From Bacillota bacterium (lineage in GTDB: Bacteria > Bacillota > Clostridia > Christensenellales > Pumilibacteraceae), in NCBI GenBank assembly GCA_009780325.1, contig WRAF01000001.1:61048-125047 (forward strand): DNA of 64,000 nt, in the 5' to 3' direction. The stretch's first letter is position 1, and each line of letters begins with the position of its first letter. The translations under genes were made by a program, and so were the position numbers. Below the pieces are notes generated by a model that saw nothing but the letters and a program-made list of their open reading frames with translations, did no database searches and had not been told where the DNA came from. Shown here one piece after another: positions 1 through 10,035 of the stretch.

Positions 1-2
1 GG

Positions 3-623
3 CTTTGTTACAGCACGGACGGCACAACTCACGCCACACCAAACAACAAACCGTGGTATAAAGAAGTCTTAATAACTGACCTACGCAAAGAAGAGATAGA
101 TAGGCATTACGCAGTATTGCGTGTGCCTATTTCTTTTACGGCATTATCCCGTTGGAAACAAGACATAGAGATAACGCTAGAATTAGCACGAACAGGAACG
201 CCCCTAACTTTCCCTTATGTGTATCCGTATTTTTTCGGTGGCAGTAACAACATGGCTGTCGAGATAGTCAATAACGGCTTGCCGACAAGTGCAAGGATAC
301 GCACGGAGGGCATAACCGACACGCCGTTGTTTCGTCTTATACGAGATGGCAAGATTTTGTCGCAAGCAAAATACCATCTTACAGTTGGGGCTAATCAGCA
401 TCTTGTTATAGACAGCGACCCTGCTAATCAAGAGGCGGCACTCTATACACAAAACGGCAACAACCTAATCCGTGAAGATGTCTATAATGCAGGCGAGGCG
501 GATTATGCGTTTGCAAATTTTATATCAATCCCGAGCGGAACGAGTTGGTTTTTGGCAAGCGCGACAAATGCAAATTTTGGGAGGGTACAAGTCAGCATGA
601 GTTGGCTAAAAGAATTGTTATGA
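3..623 (+). CDS. phage tail/baseplate protein, 5' truncated by window edge
   Basis: Frame is open from the left edge (LCYSTDGTHATPNNKPWYKEVLITD...); ends in an ATGA overlap with the next phage gene; precedes other tail genes. Confidence 0.55.
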   Translation, partial: LCYSTDGTTHATPNNKPWYKEVLITDLRKEEIDRHYAVLRVPISFTALSRWKQDIEITLELARTGTPLTFPYVYPYFFGGSNNMAVEIVNNGLPTSARIRTEGITDTPLFRLIRDGKILSQAKYHLTVGANQHLVIDSDPANQEAALYTQNGNNLIREDVYNAGEADYAFANFISIPSGTSWFLASATNANFGRVQVSMSWLKELL

Positions 624-1693
624 CAAGATACAAAATATACGACCGCTTAACGCTAGAATTAAGAGATAGCGGAGTGGTGCGAGATTATGTTGTGGACTTA
701 GATTATTTGACCAACAATAACTCAACAATGCGCCTAGTGCGAGAGAGTAAAGGTTTTAAGGGCGACATTCTAGCGATTAGCGAGGGAGTAGACCTAATCG
801 CTTTGGGCGTAATAACGGCAATAGACAACACGGAACTGCGTATACAATTTAAGCACATGAAAGAATTGTTTAACGATTCAATCTTAAATGTCTTTAAGTG
901 GACGGGTCTGCTAGACAAAAAGTTTGATGCCGTGCAGGGGTTAAGAGTGCTAATAGAATACGCCTTTATAAACACCACTGACAGCCTCCGCAGGCTACCG
1001 CTAACCATCCGCACCTTTGGGCAAAACCTAAACGCCGTGTGGATAGACGACAGCGATACAATTGATATGCAGTATTTTATTGATTGGTGTTTTGACCATT
1101 ACAATATTTATATCAACTGCGATATTGACTTTGCTAACAAGCGAATAATAGTGGATATTATTAAAAACGACACCGAGGGGCTTATCTTAAAAGACAATAT
1201 AAAGTTATCTAAACCCGAGTTTGACAGCCAAGAGTTGCCCCGAGAGAACAGGGCTTTGCTATTCAATAAGTACACAGGGGTAATCGTTAATAGTTGGTTT
1301 TTGTTACAAAATAACACGCTAACAACAAACGCCAACCACCCACAAAGGCTTTATCCCGTATCCACACGCCATGTCGAGTGGGATGAAGTGGATGCGATAA
1401 GAGAGGGATACACTCAAGAAGATTTAGTCAAAAGCGAGATTCAAGGCAATGTCTACAACCACTGCGTACAGGTGCAACTAGCCAAAAAGCAAACAATGAT
1501 GCCTGCACGGCGATTTAACTACGGCGACCAAGTGCGAATTGTGTACGAGGGCAGGAGTTACGATACAATCTTCACAGGTCTAAAATTTAGAAAAGACAAT
1601 CCATTCTACACCTGCATATTCGGTCACGCTCGCATAGACTTTACCGACCGAATGAAGATATTCAATAAAAGACAATACCAAAGGAGGACTTAA
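620..1693 (+). CDS. phage tail/baseplate protein (siphovirus Gp37-like)
   Basis: ATG at 620 overlaps the upstream TGA; the longer ORF-track start (545) lies inside the upstream gene; position between tail genes. Confidence 0.6.
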   Translation: MTRYKIYDRLTLELRDSGVVRDYVVDLDYLTNNNSTMRLVRESKGFKGDILAISEGVDLIALGVITAIDNTELRIQFKHMKELFNDSILNVFKWTGLLDKKFDAVQGLRVLIEYAFINTTDSLRRLPLTIRTFGQNLNAVWIDDSDTIDMQYFIDWCFDHYNIYINCDIDFANKRIIVDIIKNDTEGLILKDNIKLSKPEFDSQELPRENRALLFNKYTGVIVNSWFLLQNNTLTTNANHPQRLYPVSTRHVEWDEVDAIREGYTQEDLVKSEIQGNVYNHCVQVQLAKKQTMMPARRFNYGDQVRIVYEGRSYDTIFTGLKFRKDNPFYTCIFGHARIDFTDRMKIFNKRQYQRRT

Positions 1694-1694
1694 A

Positions 1695-2630
1695 ATGGGA
1701 TTTTTCTTAAAAGGCTTGGGAGACCCAGCTACAGGGCATAACGAGATTTTGCCCAGCTTTGATGCAGCGATATATGCGTTTCTAGCCCAGAACGCAGGAG
1801 GCGTATGCAACAGCGGAGCAAACTTTGCCGCCACCACAACCGATAGGGGCGTGAGTATCAATAGCGGATTATGTTATGTAAACGGCTACTTTGGTATGAG
1901 CGATAGCCCTACAATACTCAACTTTAATTTCCCGAGTGGCTCGGCACAATTTGCTAGAGTATTCGCAGAAGTTAATTTATCCGTTACACCGCATAGGTTT
2001 AGCGTTAGGGCAACCAATCAATCAACATCTAGCAACATACAACTTACGCAAGATAATCTAAGTATAGCCGCAAGCGGACTGCATCAAATACCGCTGTTTT
2101 TGGTGCAACTCAATAACAATCGCACCATAACAATAACCGACCAACGCAATATGCTACATCGTATCGCAGAGGCTCAAAACGCCGTTCACTTAACAGGCAG
2201 TATAGCCAACGCCGCCACAGCCACAACGCAGACGGCGAATAACAATTCTACCCGAGTAGCGACAACCGCATACGCCGACAGGGCGGCACAAAATGCCTTA
2301 AATATAACCACCGCCTCTATCGTTGGTGGCAATGGCACTGTTAGGAGGCAGGGCAATTTTGTCATTCTTAACGGCACAGGCACAGCAGGTGTCGTGCCAG
2401 AGGGCTTTCGTCCACGGGCGACAGTAGCGATAGGGGCGAACGCAGGGTTGAGTGGGCAAGCGATGGCACAGTGGCCAGAGATGACCAATGTGTCGGGAGC
2501 AGTTATGGGTAGTGTAACAGCGGCAGGCGTTATAAGTATCGCAGGGCAAGTTATGGGCAGTGGTAGCAATATCGCTGTTTTTGCAGGCATAAGCGGAACA
2601 GTAACTTATAACGGAGGATGGGAGGTTTAA
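1695..2630 (+). CDS. phage tail fibre/tail protein
   Basis: RBS AAGGAGGA; tail-fibre-like segment TTQTANNNSTRVATTAYADRAAQNAL; Gly/Ala-rich C-terminus. Confidence 0.6.
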   Translation: MGFFLKGLGDPATGHNEILPSFDAAIYAFLAQNAGGVCNSGANFAATTTDRGVSINSGLCYVNGYFGMSDSPTILNFNFPSGSAQFARVFAEVNLSVTPHRFSVRATNQSTSSNIQLTQDNLSIAASGLHQIPLFLVQLNNNRTITITDQRNMLHRIAEAQNAVHLTGSIANAATATTQTANNNSTRVATTAYADRAAQNALNITTASIVGGNGTVRRQGNFVILNGTGTAGVVPEGFRPRATVAIGANAGLSGQAMAQWPEMTNVSGAVMGSVTAAGVISIAGQVMGSGSNIAVFAGISGTVTYNGGWEV

Positions 2631-2665
2631 GTGAAGAATTTAGACAATAGGAGGATTTGCCGACA

Positions 2666-5600
2666 ATGGCACAAATAAAAATACGGTTATTAAGTAACCG
2701 AAGAAACCAAGTAGAAATGGCAAACCGCCATAAACTTATAGCAGGCGAGAATTTATCCACTGCAATAAGAGTAGAGTATCCACCCGAGTTTGAGAGCCAC
2801 TCAAAGAGGGTGGATTTTCTTAACGAGCGAGGCGAGAAATGGACGATAGGATTATATACGCCCGAGTTTAACGATTACGACATAGACTTTGACCGCTTAA
2901 AATTGAGCTTCAAACTCCCAAACGAGGTAACAGTAGACGGCGAATTGACAGTGCAGTTTTTGGCGTATTTACCTCACGAGCATATTATAACGCCGTTTGA
3001 TGTCGTATCGTTTGTAATAGAGCGAGGCATTATGTTTGGTAAGCGCAGAGCGCAAGACAACCCAGATTTGCTTGTTAGGAGTTTTGAGCATTCAGTTTGG
3101 GCAGTAGATACAGTCCGTCAAGCCGTTAAGGATGTAAGGGAGGCAGAGGGCGTAGCCAACGAGGCTTTGGAGGTTGCGGAGGAGGCGTTGGCACTTAGCA
3201 AAGATGCCAAAGATTTATCCATGCTAGCCGAGAGCCACGCCCTAGAGGCAAGAGGCGATGCCAACGCAAGTGCGTTGTCTGCTCAAATTGCAGAAGAAAA
3301 AGCAATAGAGGCTTTAGAGAGTGCAGAGCAGGCAGAGGCAAATTCTCTCGAGGCAAAAGACCAAGCAACGCAAGCACAAGAGGCAGCAAGCGAGGCACAG
3401 CACCAAGCAACGCTGTCGGCAGGCAGTGCAAGTGAGGCTCGTGAGGATTTGGCGACAAGTAAAGAGTTGGTGGCAGAGGCAATGCAACAAGCCACCAATT
3501 CTGCTAACAGTGCAAGCGAGGCAGTACAACTAGCGGAGGATATAAAGGCAGTGGCAGTAGCCACAACCGAAGAGGCACTCACGCTTATTGCTAGTGCAGA
3601 AGCCCAAGCAACAGCCAGTGCAGATTCAGCAAGTCAAGCCTTAGCAAGGGCAGAGGCGGCAGAGACAAGTGCAGTCAATGCTCAAGCTCAAGCTACCAAC
3701 GCCAACCAACGGGCAACTGATGCAGAGCAGGCGGCAAGCAACTCGGCACAGTCTGCAAGTCAATCCGCCCAATCTGTTTTAGACAGCGAGGCAAAAGTTG
3801 CAAAGGCTCTAGCTTTAGTGCAAGAGGCAAATGCTAGTGCAACAGCCTCTAAAAATTCAGTTAGCCAAGCCGAGCAATCTGCCCTAGATGCAAAAGCAAG
3901 TGCCGTTGTAGCGGAGGCTCAAGCGACACAAGCGGCGACAAATTCTGCTAGTGCCTTGACCCGAGCGGAGGCGGCAGAGGCGAGTGCAAGCAGTGCCAAC
4001 ACTAGGGCAGGCAATGCAGAAACCTCTGCAAGCCTAGCCCGAGAGGCAGCCGATACCGCCGAGGCAATGGCGATACAATCAGCAAGCAATGCTAATCTTT
4101 CAGCTCAATCTGCAAGCGTAGCGGAGGCAACAGCAACCAATGCCGCCAACATGGCTAACACCGCCATGACCCAAGCAACGCTCGCAAGAGAGGCAGGTCA
4201 AGCAAGTGCAGTTAGTGCAGGTATAGCAGAGGAGCGAGCGACAGCCGCCGTGCAGTTAGCTCAAGTTGCCACCGACAAAGCAACGCTTAGTAAGCAAGCA
4301 ACGATAGATTCAGCCAATAGCGCCGAGCAAGCAAAAGTGTCCGCTCAAGCAGTTGAAGACGGTGTAGCACTTGCAAACACTCGTGCCAACAACGCCGAGG
4401 CAAGTGCAACGGCGGCACAGCAGTCAGCGAGTAATGCGGAGGCGAGTGCGACACAAGCCCAAGCAAGTGCAAGCACAGCCCAGACCCAAGCGACCAATTC
4501 TGCTAACTCTGCCGCCCAAGCAAATACAAGAGCAGGCAACGCAGAGGCGAGTGCAAGCAGTGCTAACACTCGGGCTACTAATGCCGAAACCGCAGCCACC
4601 CAAGCACAAGCAAGTGCGACAGCCGCTCAAACATCAGCGAGCAACGCACAAGCTAGTGCCAACACGGCAAGCACGCAGGCAACCAATTCTGCCAACAGCT
4701 CGGCAAGTGCAAACATCCGAGCCACAGCCGCAGAGACAGCGGCGACCAACGCCCAAAACTCGGCACAAGTGGCACAGCAGGCGGCAATAGATGCTGCCAA
4801 CAACGCAGGCACTCGGGTAACAGTAGGCGGAGTGTTTCAACCAAACTTTAACGCCGACACTCGTATCGCCAACTCGGCAGGTGCAGTCACTAACACGCAT
4901 ATCGCCAACAATGCTGTTCGCAATAACCATATTATAGATGCAGGTGTAACAGCGGCAAAGATAGGTGCAGGGGCAGTAACGGCTAGCCATATAGCAGACG
5001 GCAATGTTACTAATACCAAAATTGCAACCAACGCTGTCCGCACAGCACATATTCAAGATGCCCAAGTAACCGCCCAAAAAATGGCGAGTAATGCGTTTAC
5101 AGCAGTGCCGAATATCTCAACTGTTTTTGCAACGCCCGATAATGCCAACACCAACGGACTTAATGCAGGCAGTGCGAGGCGGATATACCAAACATTAAAT
5201 TTGCCAACCACAACTACGGGAGTACCCGACTGGCCTGTAAACTTTAATGATGTAACAATCCCCGGAACTTATCTTTATACCAACACGCAATACTCTATGA
5301 TTACAAGCCTCAACGCTCCCGACTGGTCAAGGTTTGGCTCAAGCAACAGTCGAGCAGTTCTAACAGTAATGAATACGCACCTAAGCGGAATATTTCAAGA
5401 ACTAACAGCATGGAGCGGAACTGCAACGCAGGGCGTGGCAAAATGGATGAGGTCAAGGGCTAACGCAAGCAGTTGGTCTTCGTGGGTGGAGGCAGGCAAT
5501 TCAGCAGGATTGTCGGTTTTGCAAACGCAAGTCAATACTGTTCAAACAACAGCCAACAGTGCAAACGCCACTGCAACATCAGCGGCAAATGTCGTAAACG

Positions 5601-6151
5601 AAATTCAAGCAAGGTTTGGTCAAACCGCAGGAACGGATACGGATGCCAACAGTGTTATTCACTCAAGGATATTCACAGCCAACAACGCTATCAGCCATAA
5701 CTTGCCGACAGGTCTTGCTCAAGGCGTATTACTAAGTATGGCACGCAATACCACAGTAAATGCCCAGCTTTATATGCCTGCTACCAACGCAACCGAGAAT
5801 AATGGTAGAGCGTTTGTTAGAGCAAAGGGAGCAAGCACCACTCACAGCACATGGCGAGAACTATTGACTGCACCGCAGTGGGCTAGCGGACAAACGGGTT
5901 TTATTCGGTTTGTTAATGGCTTTCAGTTAGCATGGGGTCGCATTAGTTTTGCAGCCAATCAACCGCAAAACACTTGGACTTATCCAAGAGCTTTTACAAA
6001 TATATTTCAAGTCCAAATGACAGCGTGCAGTGCAAGCACGCCTGCCGCTTTTTCAAATATAACTATGAGTAATTCAAGTATAACTCTTAGAACAAATTTT
6101 CCAAACGCTCACGCCTGTATGCTTTTTGCAATAGGCAGAGCCGACAGTTAA
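2666..6151 (+). CDS. large phage tail fibre with baseplate-upper-protein-like N-terminus, Ala-rich coiled coil and C-terminal receptor-binding region
   Basis: AGGAGG RBS before ATG 2666; long Ala/Ser/Gln/Glu heptad-like repeats, then xHIxxxxVTxxKI repeats, then a globular C-terminus. Confidence 0.7.
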   Translation: MAQIKIRLLSNRRNQVEMANRHKLIAGENLSTAIRVEYPPEFESHSKRVDFLNERGEKWTIGLYTPEFNDYDIDFDRLKLSFKLPNEVTVDGELTVQFLAYLPHEHIITPFDVVSFVIERGIMFGKRRAQDNPDLLVRSFEHSVWAVDTVRQAVKDVREAEGVANEALEVAEEALALSKDAKDLSMLAESHALEARGDANASALSAQIAEEKAIEALESAEQAEANSLEAKDQATQAQEAASEAQHQATLSAGSASEAREDLATSKELVAEAMQQATNSANSASEAVQLAEDIKAVAVATTEEALTLIASAEAQATASADSASQALARAEAAETSAVNAQAQATNANQRATDAEQAASNSAQSASQSAQSVLDSEAKVAKALALVQEANASATASKNSVSQAEQSALDAKASAVVAEAQATQAATNSASALTRAEAAEASASSANTRAGNAETSASLAREAADTAEAMAIQSASNANLSAQSASVAEATATNAANMANTAMTQATLAREAGQASAVSAGIAEERATAAVQLAQVATDKATLSKQATIDSANSAEQAKVSAQAVEDGVALANTRANNAEASATAAQQSASNAEASATQAQASASTAQTQATNSANSAAQANTRAGNAEASASSANTRATNAETAATQAQASATAAQTSASNAQASANTASTQATNSANSSASANIRATAAETAATNAQNSAQVAQQAAIDAANNAGTRVTVGGVFQPNFNADTRIANSAGAVTNTHIANNAVRNNHIIDAGVTAAKIGAGAVTASHIADGNVTNTKIATNAVRTAHIQDAQVTAQKMASNAFTAVPNISTVFATPDNANTNGLNAGSARRIYQTLNLPTTTTGVPDWPVNFNDVTIPGTYLYTNTQYSMITSLNAPDWSRFGSSNSRAVLTVMNTHLSGIFQELTAWSGTATQGVAKWMRSRANASSWSSWVEAGNSAGLSVLQTQVNTVQTTANSANATATSAANVVNEIQARFGQTAGTDTDANSVIHSRIFTANNAISHNLPTGLAQGVLLSMARNTTVNAQLYMPATNATENNGRAFVRAKGASTTHSTWRELLTAPQWASGQTGFIRFVNGFQLAWGRISFAANQPQNTWTYPRAFTNIFQVQMTACSASTPAAFSNITMSNSSITLRTNFPNAHACMLFAIGRADS

Positions 6152-6181
6152 TCAATAAAAAATTTATAGGAGTAACCAATT

Positions 6182-6691
6182 ATGCCAAAAAAAGAAAAAG
6201 AGCCAACGGCTCACGAAGAACTGCGACTAGCCCCCGAGGCAGTCGCAGAGCAGATAGAACTAGACCCTCCGCAAGTGAGGGTTTTTTCAATCAACGAAGA
6301 CCAATCCATTATTAAAGGCGGACAAGTGTTTGTAAGCGTCACGGAATTTCTAACCATAGAAGACCGAGACCGCCATACAGCAAGACACCCAATCATGCAC
6401 TTAATGGCGGCATCCGTCCACGAGGCAATCGCCCAAGACCACACTTTGCAAAACACGCTATATCCGTTAGTTCAACGCATACTGCTCCAAGAGCAAATGC
6501 TGTCAAGCATAGCAGAGTTTGAGCCACTTATCCCTTTCGGCTTTGACCCCTCGTGGATTCTACAACCAATCCGCATAGTAGGCGACAGCCTAATCCCAAC
6601 GGGCAACTTTGACCCACAACCAATAACAAGACAGTTTTTAATAAACCAGTTGCAATGTGCAGTCGGACACGACATCTGCAACTGTAGATAA
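6182..6691 (+). CDS. phage hypothetical protein downstream of tail fibre
   Basis: ORF with RBS AGGAG, collinear with tail genes. Confidence 0.6.
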   Translation: MPKKEKEPTAHEELRLAPEAVAEQIELDPPQVRVFSINEDQSIIKGGQVFVSVTEFLTIEDRDRHTARHPIMHLMAASVHEAIAQDHTLQNTLYPLVQRILLQEQMLSSIAEFEPLIPFGFDPSWILQPIRIVGDSLIPTGNFDPQPITRQFLINQLQCAVGHDICNCR

Positions 6692-6720
6692 GCGCAACAA
6701 GCGCATGGAGGAATAACAAT

Positions 6721-7038
6721 TTGACTGAAATATTAGTAGCAATAATTTGCACAGTAATAACCGCATTAAGCGGAGCGATACTATATTTTCTGCAACGCCA
6801 CTTTAAGCGAGTAGAAAAATATACCGAAGATGCAGACGAGAGGCGTACAAGAAAAGACCTACTTGTCTTAAAATCTCTCAAGGCTATAGGCGACTTAACA
6901 GTCGCAAACGCCACCGCCATACGAGACGGAAAAACAAATGGATGCACAAAAAAGGCACTAGCCGACTACGAAAGCGTTGAAACCGAACTCAACGCTTTTT
7001 TGCTAGAGAGTGCAGTAAAAAAGGTAAACAAGAAATAA
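6721..7038 (+). CDS. holin-like phage membrane protein
   Basis: TTG start with GGAGG RBS; single N-terminal TM (ILVAIICTVITALSGAILYFL) plus charged tail; follows tail fibre. Confidence 0.5.
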   Translation: MTEILVAIICTVITALSGAILYFLQRHFKRVEKYTEDADERRTRKDLLVLKSLKAIGDLTVANATAIRDGKTNGCTKKALADYESVETELNAFLLESAVKKVNKK

Positions 7039-7051
7039 GGGGAGGAATTGA

Positions 7052-7300
7052 ATGCCACGAAAAAAGTATTACAAGTCTAAGAAAATAATAGAGACCTATG
7101 ACTACCTCCCACCGCCGAGGAGCAGAGTCTATGCCAACTCAACTATTATAAAAGAAGAGCCTGTAAAAGTGGGAGGCAACAAATATCTTATGCGGACACT
7201 TTCCTGTGGAGGCATAGAGTTAGTTCGCTACGACCACACAGCCAACAAGTGGGCAGTGCTTTGCTTTAGCGGAATAGAGACACAGGCGGAGGCGGCATAA
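7052..7300 (+). CDS. small phage hypothetical protein
   Basis: 82-aa ORF with GGGGAGGA RBS, same operon as holin-like gene. Confidence 0.5.
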   Translation: MPRKKYYKSKKIIETYDYLPPPRSRVYANSTIIKEEPVKVGGNKYLMRTLSCGGIELVRYDHTANKWAVLCFSGIETQAEAA

Positions 7301-7435
7301 ATAATTAGAGAAATTAGCGATAATTAGACTAATTTTAGATAATTAGCCATAGTTAGAGATAATGACAACTAATTACTACAATTAGCGACAATTAAAAAAA
7401 TTATGGCTAATTAGAGCAATGTCAAAATAATTAGA
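7301..7435. repeat. AATTAG/CTAATT-rich short repeat block
   Basis: About seven AATTAG and several CTAATT words in ~130 bp between the phage operon and the recombinase gene. Confidence 0.6.
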
Positions 7436-7437
7436 GA

Positions 7438-7474
7438 GGGCGAGGCAACAATAAAAGTTGTTTCGCCCTTTCTT
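7438..7474 (+). terminator. Rho-independent terminator
   Basis: GGGCGAGGCAAC / GTTGTTTCGCCC stem followed by TTTCTT. Confidence 0.7.
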
Positions 7475-7568
7475 CATTTTATCGCAAGTCTTCGCTGGAC
7501 TTGTTTACAAGCTCTGCGGCATGATGTGTCTGCCGCTTGGGTGGCAATAAAATTAGGAGATTGATTAT

Positions 7569-9299
7569 ATGCAATTACAACAACAAACACAAACAAGACC
7601 TAGAGCAGTTTTGCTCTATAGGGCATCTAGCAAGATGCAAACTGACAGCGAAAACGACATACCACTACAAAGAAATATCCTAAAGCCGTGGGCAGATAAG
7701 CAATGGGATTTTGTAAAAGAATTTGTGGAGGGAGGCGTTTCAGGATACAAGGTTTCTGCCGCCAATAGAGATGCCTTGATAGAAATTAAGGCAATGGCAG
7801 AGAGAAAAGAATTTGATGTCTTGGGAATTTATATGAGCGACCGCTTGGGTCGTATAGCGGACGAAACTCCATTAGTTGTTTCATTTTTGAATAGCCATGG
7901 CATTAAAATTGTTTCATACTGCGAGGGCGAAATTTCTGCCGTAAACCATACGGATAAACTTTTAACATATATTCGCTACTGGCAAGCGGAGGGCGAGAGT
8001 TTGAAAACGGCAGCTCGTTGTAGAGATGCCGCCAAGCAAAATGCCCTAAGAGGTGCATGGTATGGAGGGAGCGTGCCTTTTGGTTACCACCTTGTTTCAA
8101 GAGGCACACTAAATTACAAAGGCAGGCCGATTTTTGATATTGAAATAGACCCAGAGCAATCTAAGACAGTAAAAGAGATTTTTAGACTTTATGGCAAAGA
8201 AAACTATGGCTCAAGAATGTTGGCACAAGAGCTTAACGACAGAGAGCTTTTGGGTAACAACGGCAAACTATGGACTTCATCGCATTTGACAAGATTTTTA
8301 AGACACCCGTTATATGCAGGAGTGCTGGTGCTTAACAGGAAGAGAAAAGTTGACGAAAAGGATAGAGTAAAATCGCCTGTAATACCACATTTACAAATTA
8401 TATCCACCGAAGACTGGAATGAGGTGCAAAAGAAAATTGATGCCAACCGAGGCAACCAAAGACCACCGACAAGGTTTGGCAAACTTCTTCTAACTGGCTT
8501 TACTTTTTGCGGACAATGTGGCGAAAAGATAACAAGCATTACTTCAATCCATAATACCAAAGCAGGCAACCCTAATGAAATTGACCATAAAAAGCATAAG
8601 TATAGGTGCAGGCGATATTATACACCCGTTACGGCTCGTCCTCGTTGCGAAACTTCTTCATGGCGTTCTGGCGATATTGACGATTTAGTAATACAGGATG
8701 CAAAAGAATTTTTGCTAAGTACCGACAAAGAGGCACTGGCAACATCGCATGAAACCGAAGTGAGACTAAGGCTTGAAGAGGCAACAGCAAGACACAGCAA
8801 GGCAAGTCAAGAGGTAGATAAAAAAGAGCGTGAGGTTGCTAAGATTAAAGAAGAGGTGGTAAAAGCACTTGTAGGCGATAGTACATTTAGTCAAGACACC
8901 TTATCTCAAATACTGATAACAAAAGAGAGAGAATTGCTAGAGGCAAATAGAATGCTTGATGTCGCCCAAGAAGAAGTTTTCCAAATTGATACTGAACTAA
9001 ATATGTATGCAATAATTAAGGAAGAGGCAGCAGGATGGGCAGAGCGATTTGACGAGGCAAGCACAGCTGATAAAAAATCTATGCTTATAAACATCATAGA
9101 CAGTATAACACTTTACAAAGATGCGATAGAGATTAAATACAAAGTAGAACTAAAATCCGAAAACAAAGTGAGTACGATAGCCCCCGATTGTGTCAGTGTT
9201 AGCGAAGAACTCGCCCAAACACCCCATTTTTTTACCCAAAATATGCAAAAAGCTAGCACAACCCAAAGGGAGAGTCGAAGGAGTGGTAAATTTTTGTAA
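7569..9299 (+). CDS. large serine recombinase (resolvase-recombinase-zinc beta ribbon); C-terminus apparently replaced by out-of-frame istA sequence
   Basis: N-terminal LLYRASSKMQTDSENDIPLQR...YMSDRLGRIADETPLVVSFL; recombinase domain GSVPFGYHLV..., zinc ribbon CGQCGEKI...CRRYY, C-terminal coiled coil; AGGAG RBS. Confidence 0.85.
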   Translation: MQLQQQTQTRPRAVLLYRASSKMQTDSENDIPLQRNILKPWADKQWDFVKEFVEGGVSGYKVSAANRDALIEIKAMAERKEFDVLGIYMSDRLGRIADETPLVVSFLNSHGIKIVSYCEGEISAVNHTDKLLTYIRYWQAEGESLKTAARCRDAAKQNALRGAWYGGSVPFGYHLVSRGTLNYKGRPIFDIEIDPEQSKTVKEIFRLYGKENYGSRMLAQELNDRELLGNNGKLWTSSHLTRFLRHPLYAGVLVLNRKRKVDEKDRVKSPVIPHLQIISTEDWNEVQKKIDANRGNQRPPTRFGKLLLTGFTFCGQCGEKITSITSIHNTKAGNPNEIDHKKHKYRCRRYYTPVTARPRCETSSWRSGDIDDLVIQDAKEFLLSTDKEALATSHETEVRLRLEEATARHSKASQEVDKKEREVAKIKEEVVKALVGDSTFSQDTLSQILITKERELLEANRMLDVAQEEVFQIDTELNMYAIIKEEAAGWAERFDEASTADKKSMLINIIDSITLYKDAIEIKYKVELKSENKVSTIAPDCVSVSEELAQTPHFFTQNMQKASTTQRESRRSGKFL

Positions 9300-10035
9300 G
9301 CGGAGTTTTTTGGATGCCACTACCTATTACGGATGCGATGCCTTGCGGTATTCCGCACTAAAATGGCTTGATGGTGCAGGCAATGAATTTGTTAGTAGTA
9401 GCTCCAGAAAGCAGACTCCCCGTGAAGCGTTTGCGGAGGAGCAAAAACACTTAATACACATCCACGCAAACCTACTCAAACCCAAACAAAAAATCATCGG
9501 CAGCCTAAGCAATAATACGGTGCATTATAACGGAAAGCAATATGAGCTGCCTCTAGGGACTAACCTAATCATGAGCCAAGTCCAAGTAGAAGAGGTTGGC
9601 GATGAATTGTATATTTTCTGCACAGAGACGGGCGACTTAGTTTGCTCTCATAAAATTTGTACAGGGGATAATTGGGTGGTTAAGTTAGAAAAACACCCGG
9701 AACAAATGCTTGTAAAGCCAGAGATTCTAAAAAAGCATTTTCCTAACGATGATACCTTTGAGAAATTTCTTGTAAAGCTAAAAACTCAAAACGCCAGATA
9801 TTTTGCCAAGCAGTGCATCGGAATTTTGCAAGCAGTCCGCCATTATACTAAAGAGCAGTTGGGATTGGCTTTTGAACATTGCTTGAAGCTAAACATTTGT
9901 AATTTTAGTGAGATGATGGCTTTCCTTATCTTAAAGCACGGTAAAAAAATTGCTAAATCGTTTTTGAGCAGGGAAAAGATTTATTACTACACTAAACGAG
10001 CTAAGGAATTGGAGGTGCATTATGGCAATAGATAA
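9250..10035 (+). pseudogene. istA: IS21-family transposase IstA, 3' fragment (DDE region missing)
   Basis: KGRVEGVVNFCKRSFLDATTYYGCDALRYSALKWLDGAGN...TPREAFAEEQKHL is IstA C-terminal sequence; overlaps istB-like ORF at its 3' end as in IS21. Confidence 0.75.

Noticed and set aside
3195-5077. Many long minus-strand and alternate-frame ORFs inside the tail fibre gene
   Set aside because: Shadows of the Ala/Ser-rich GC-biased repeat coding strand; no RBS or recognisable domains
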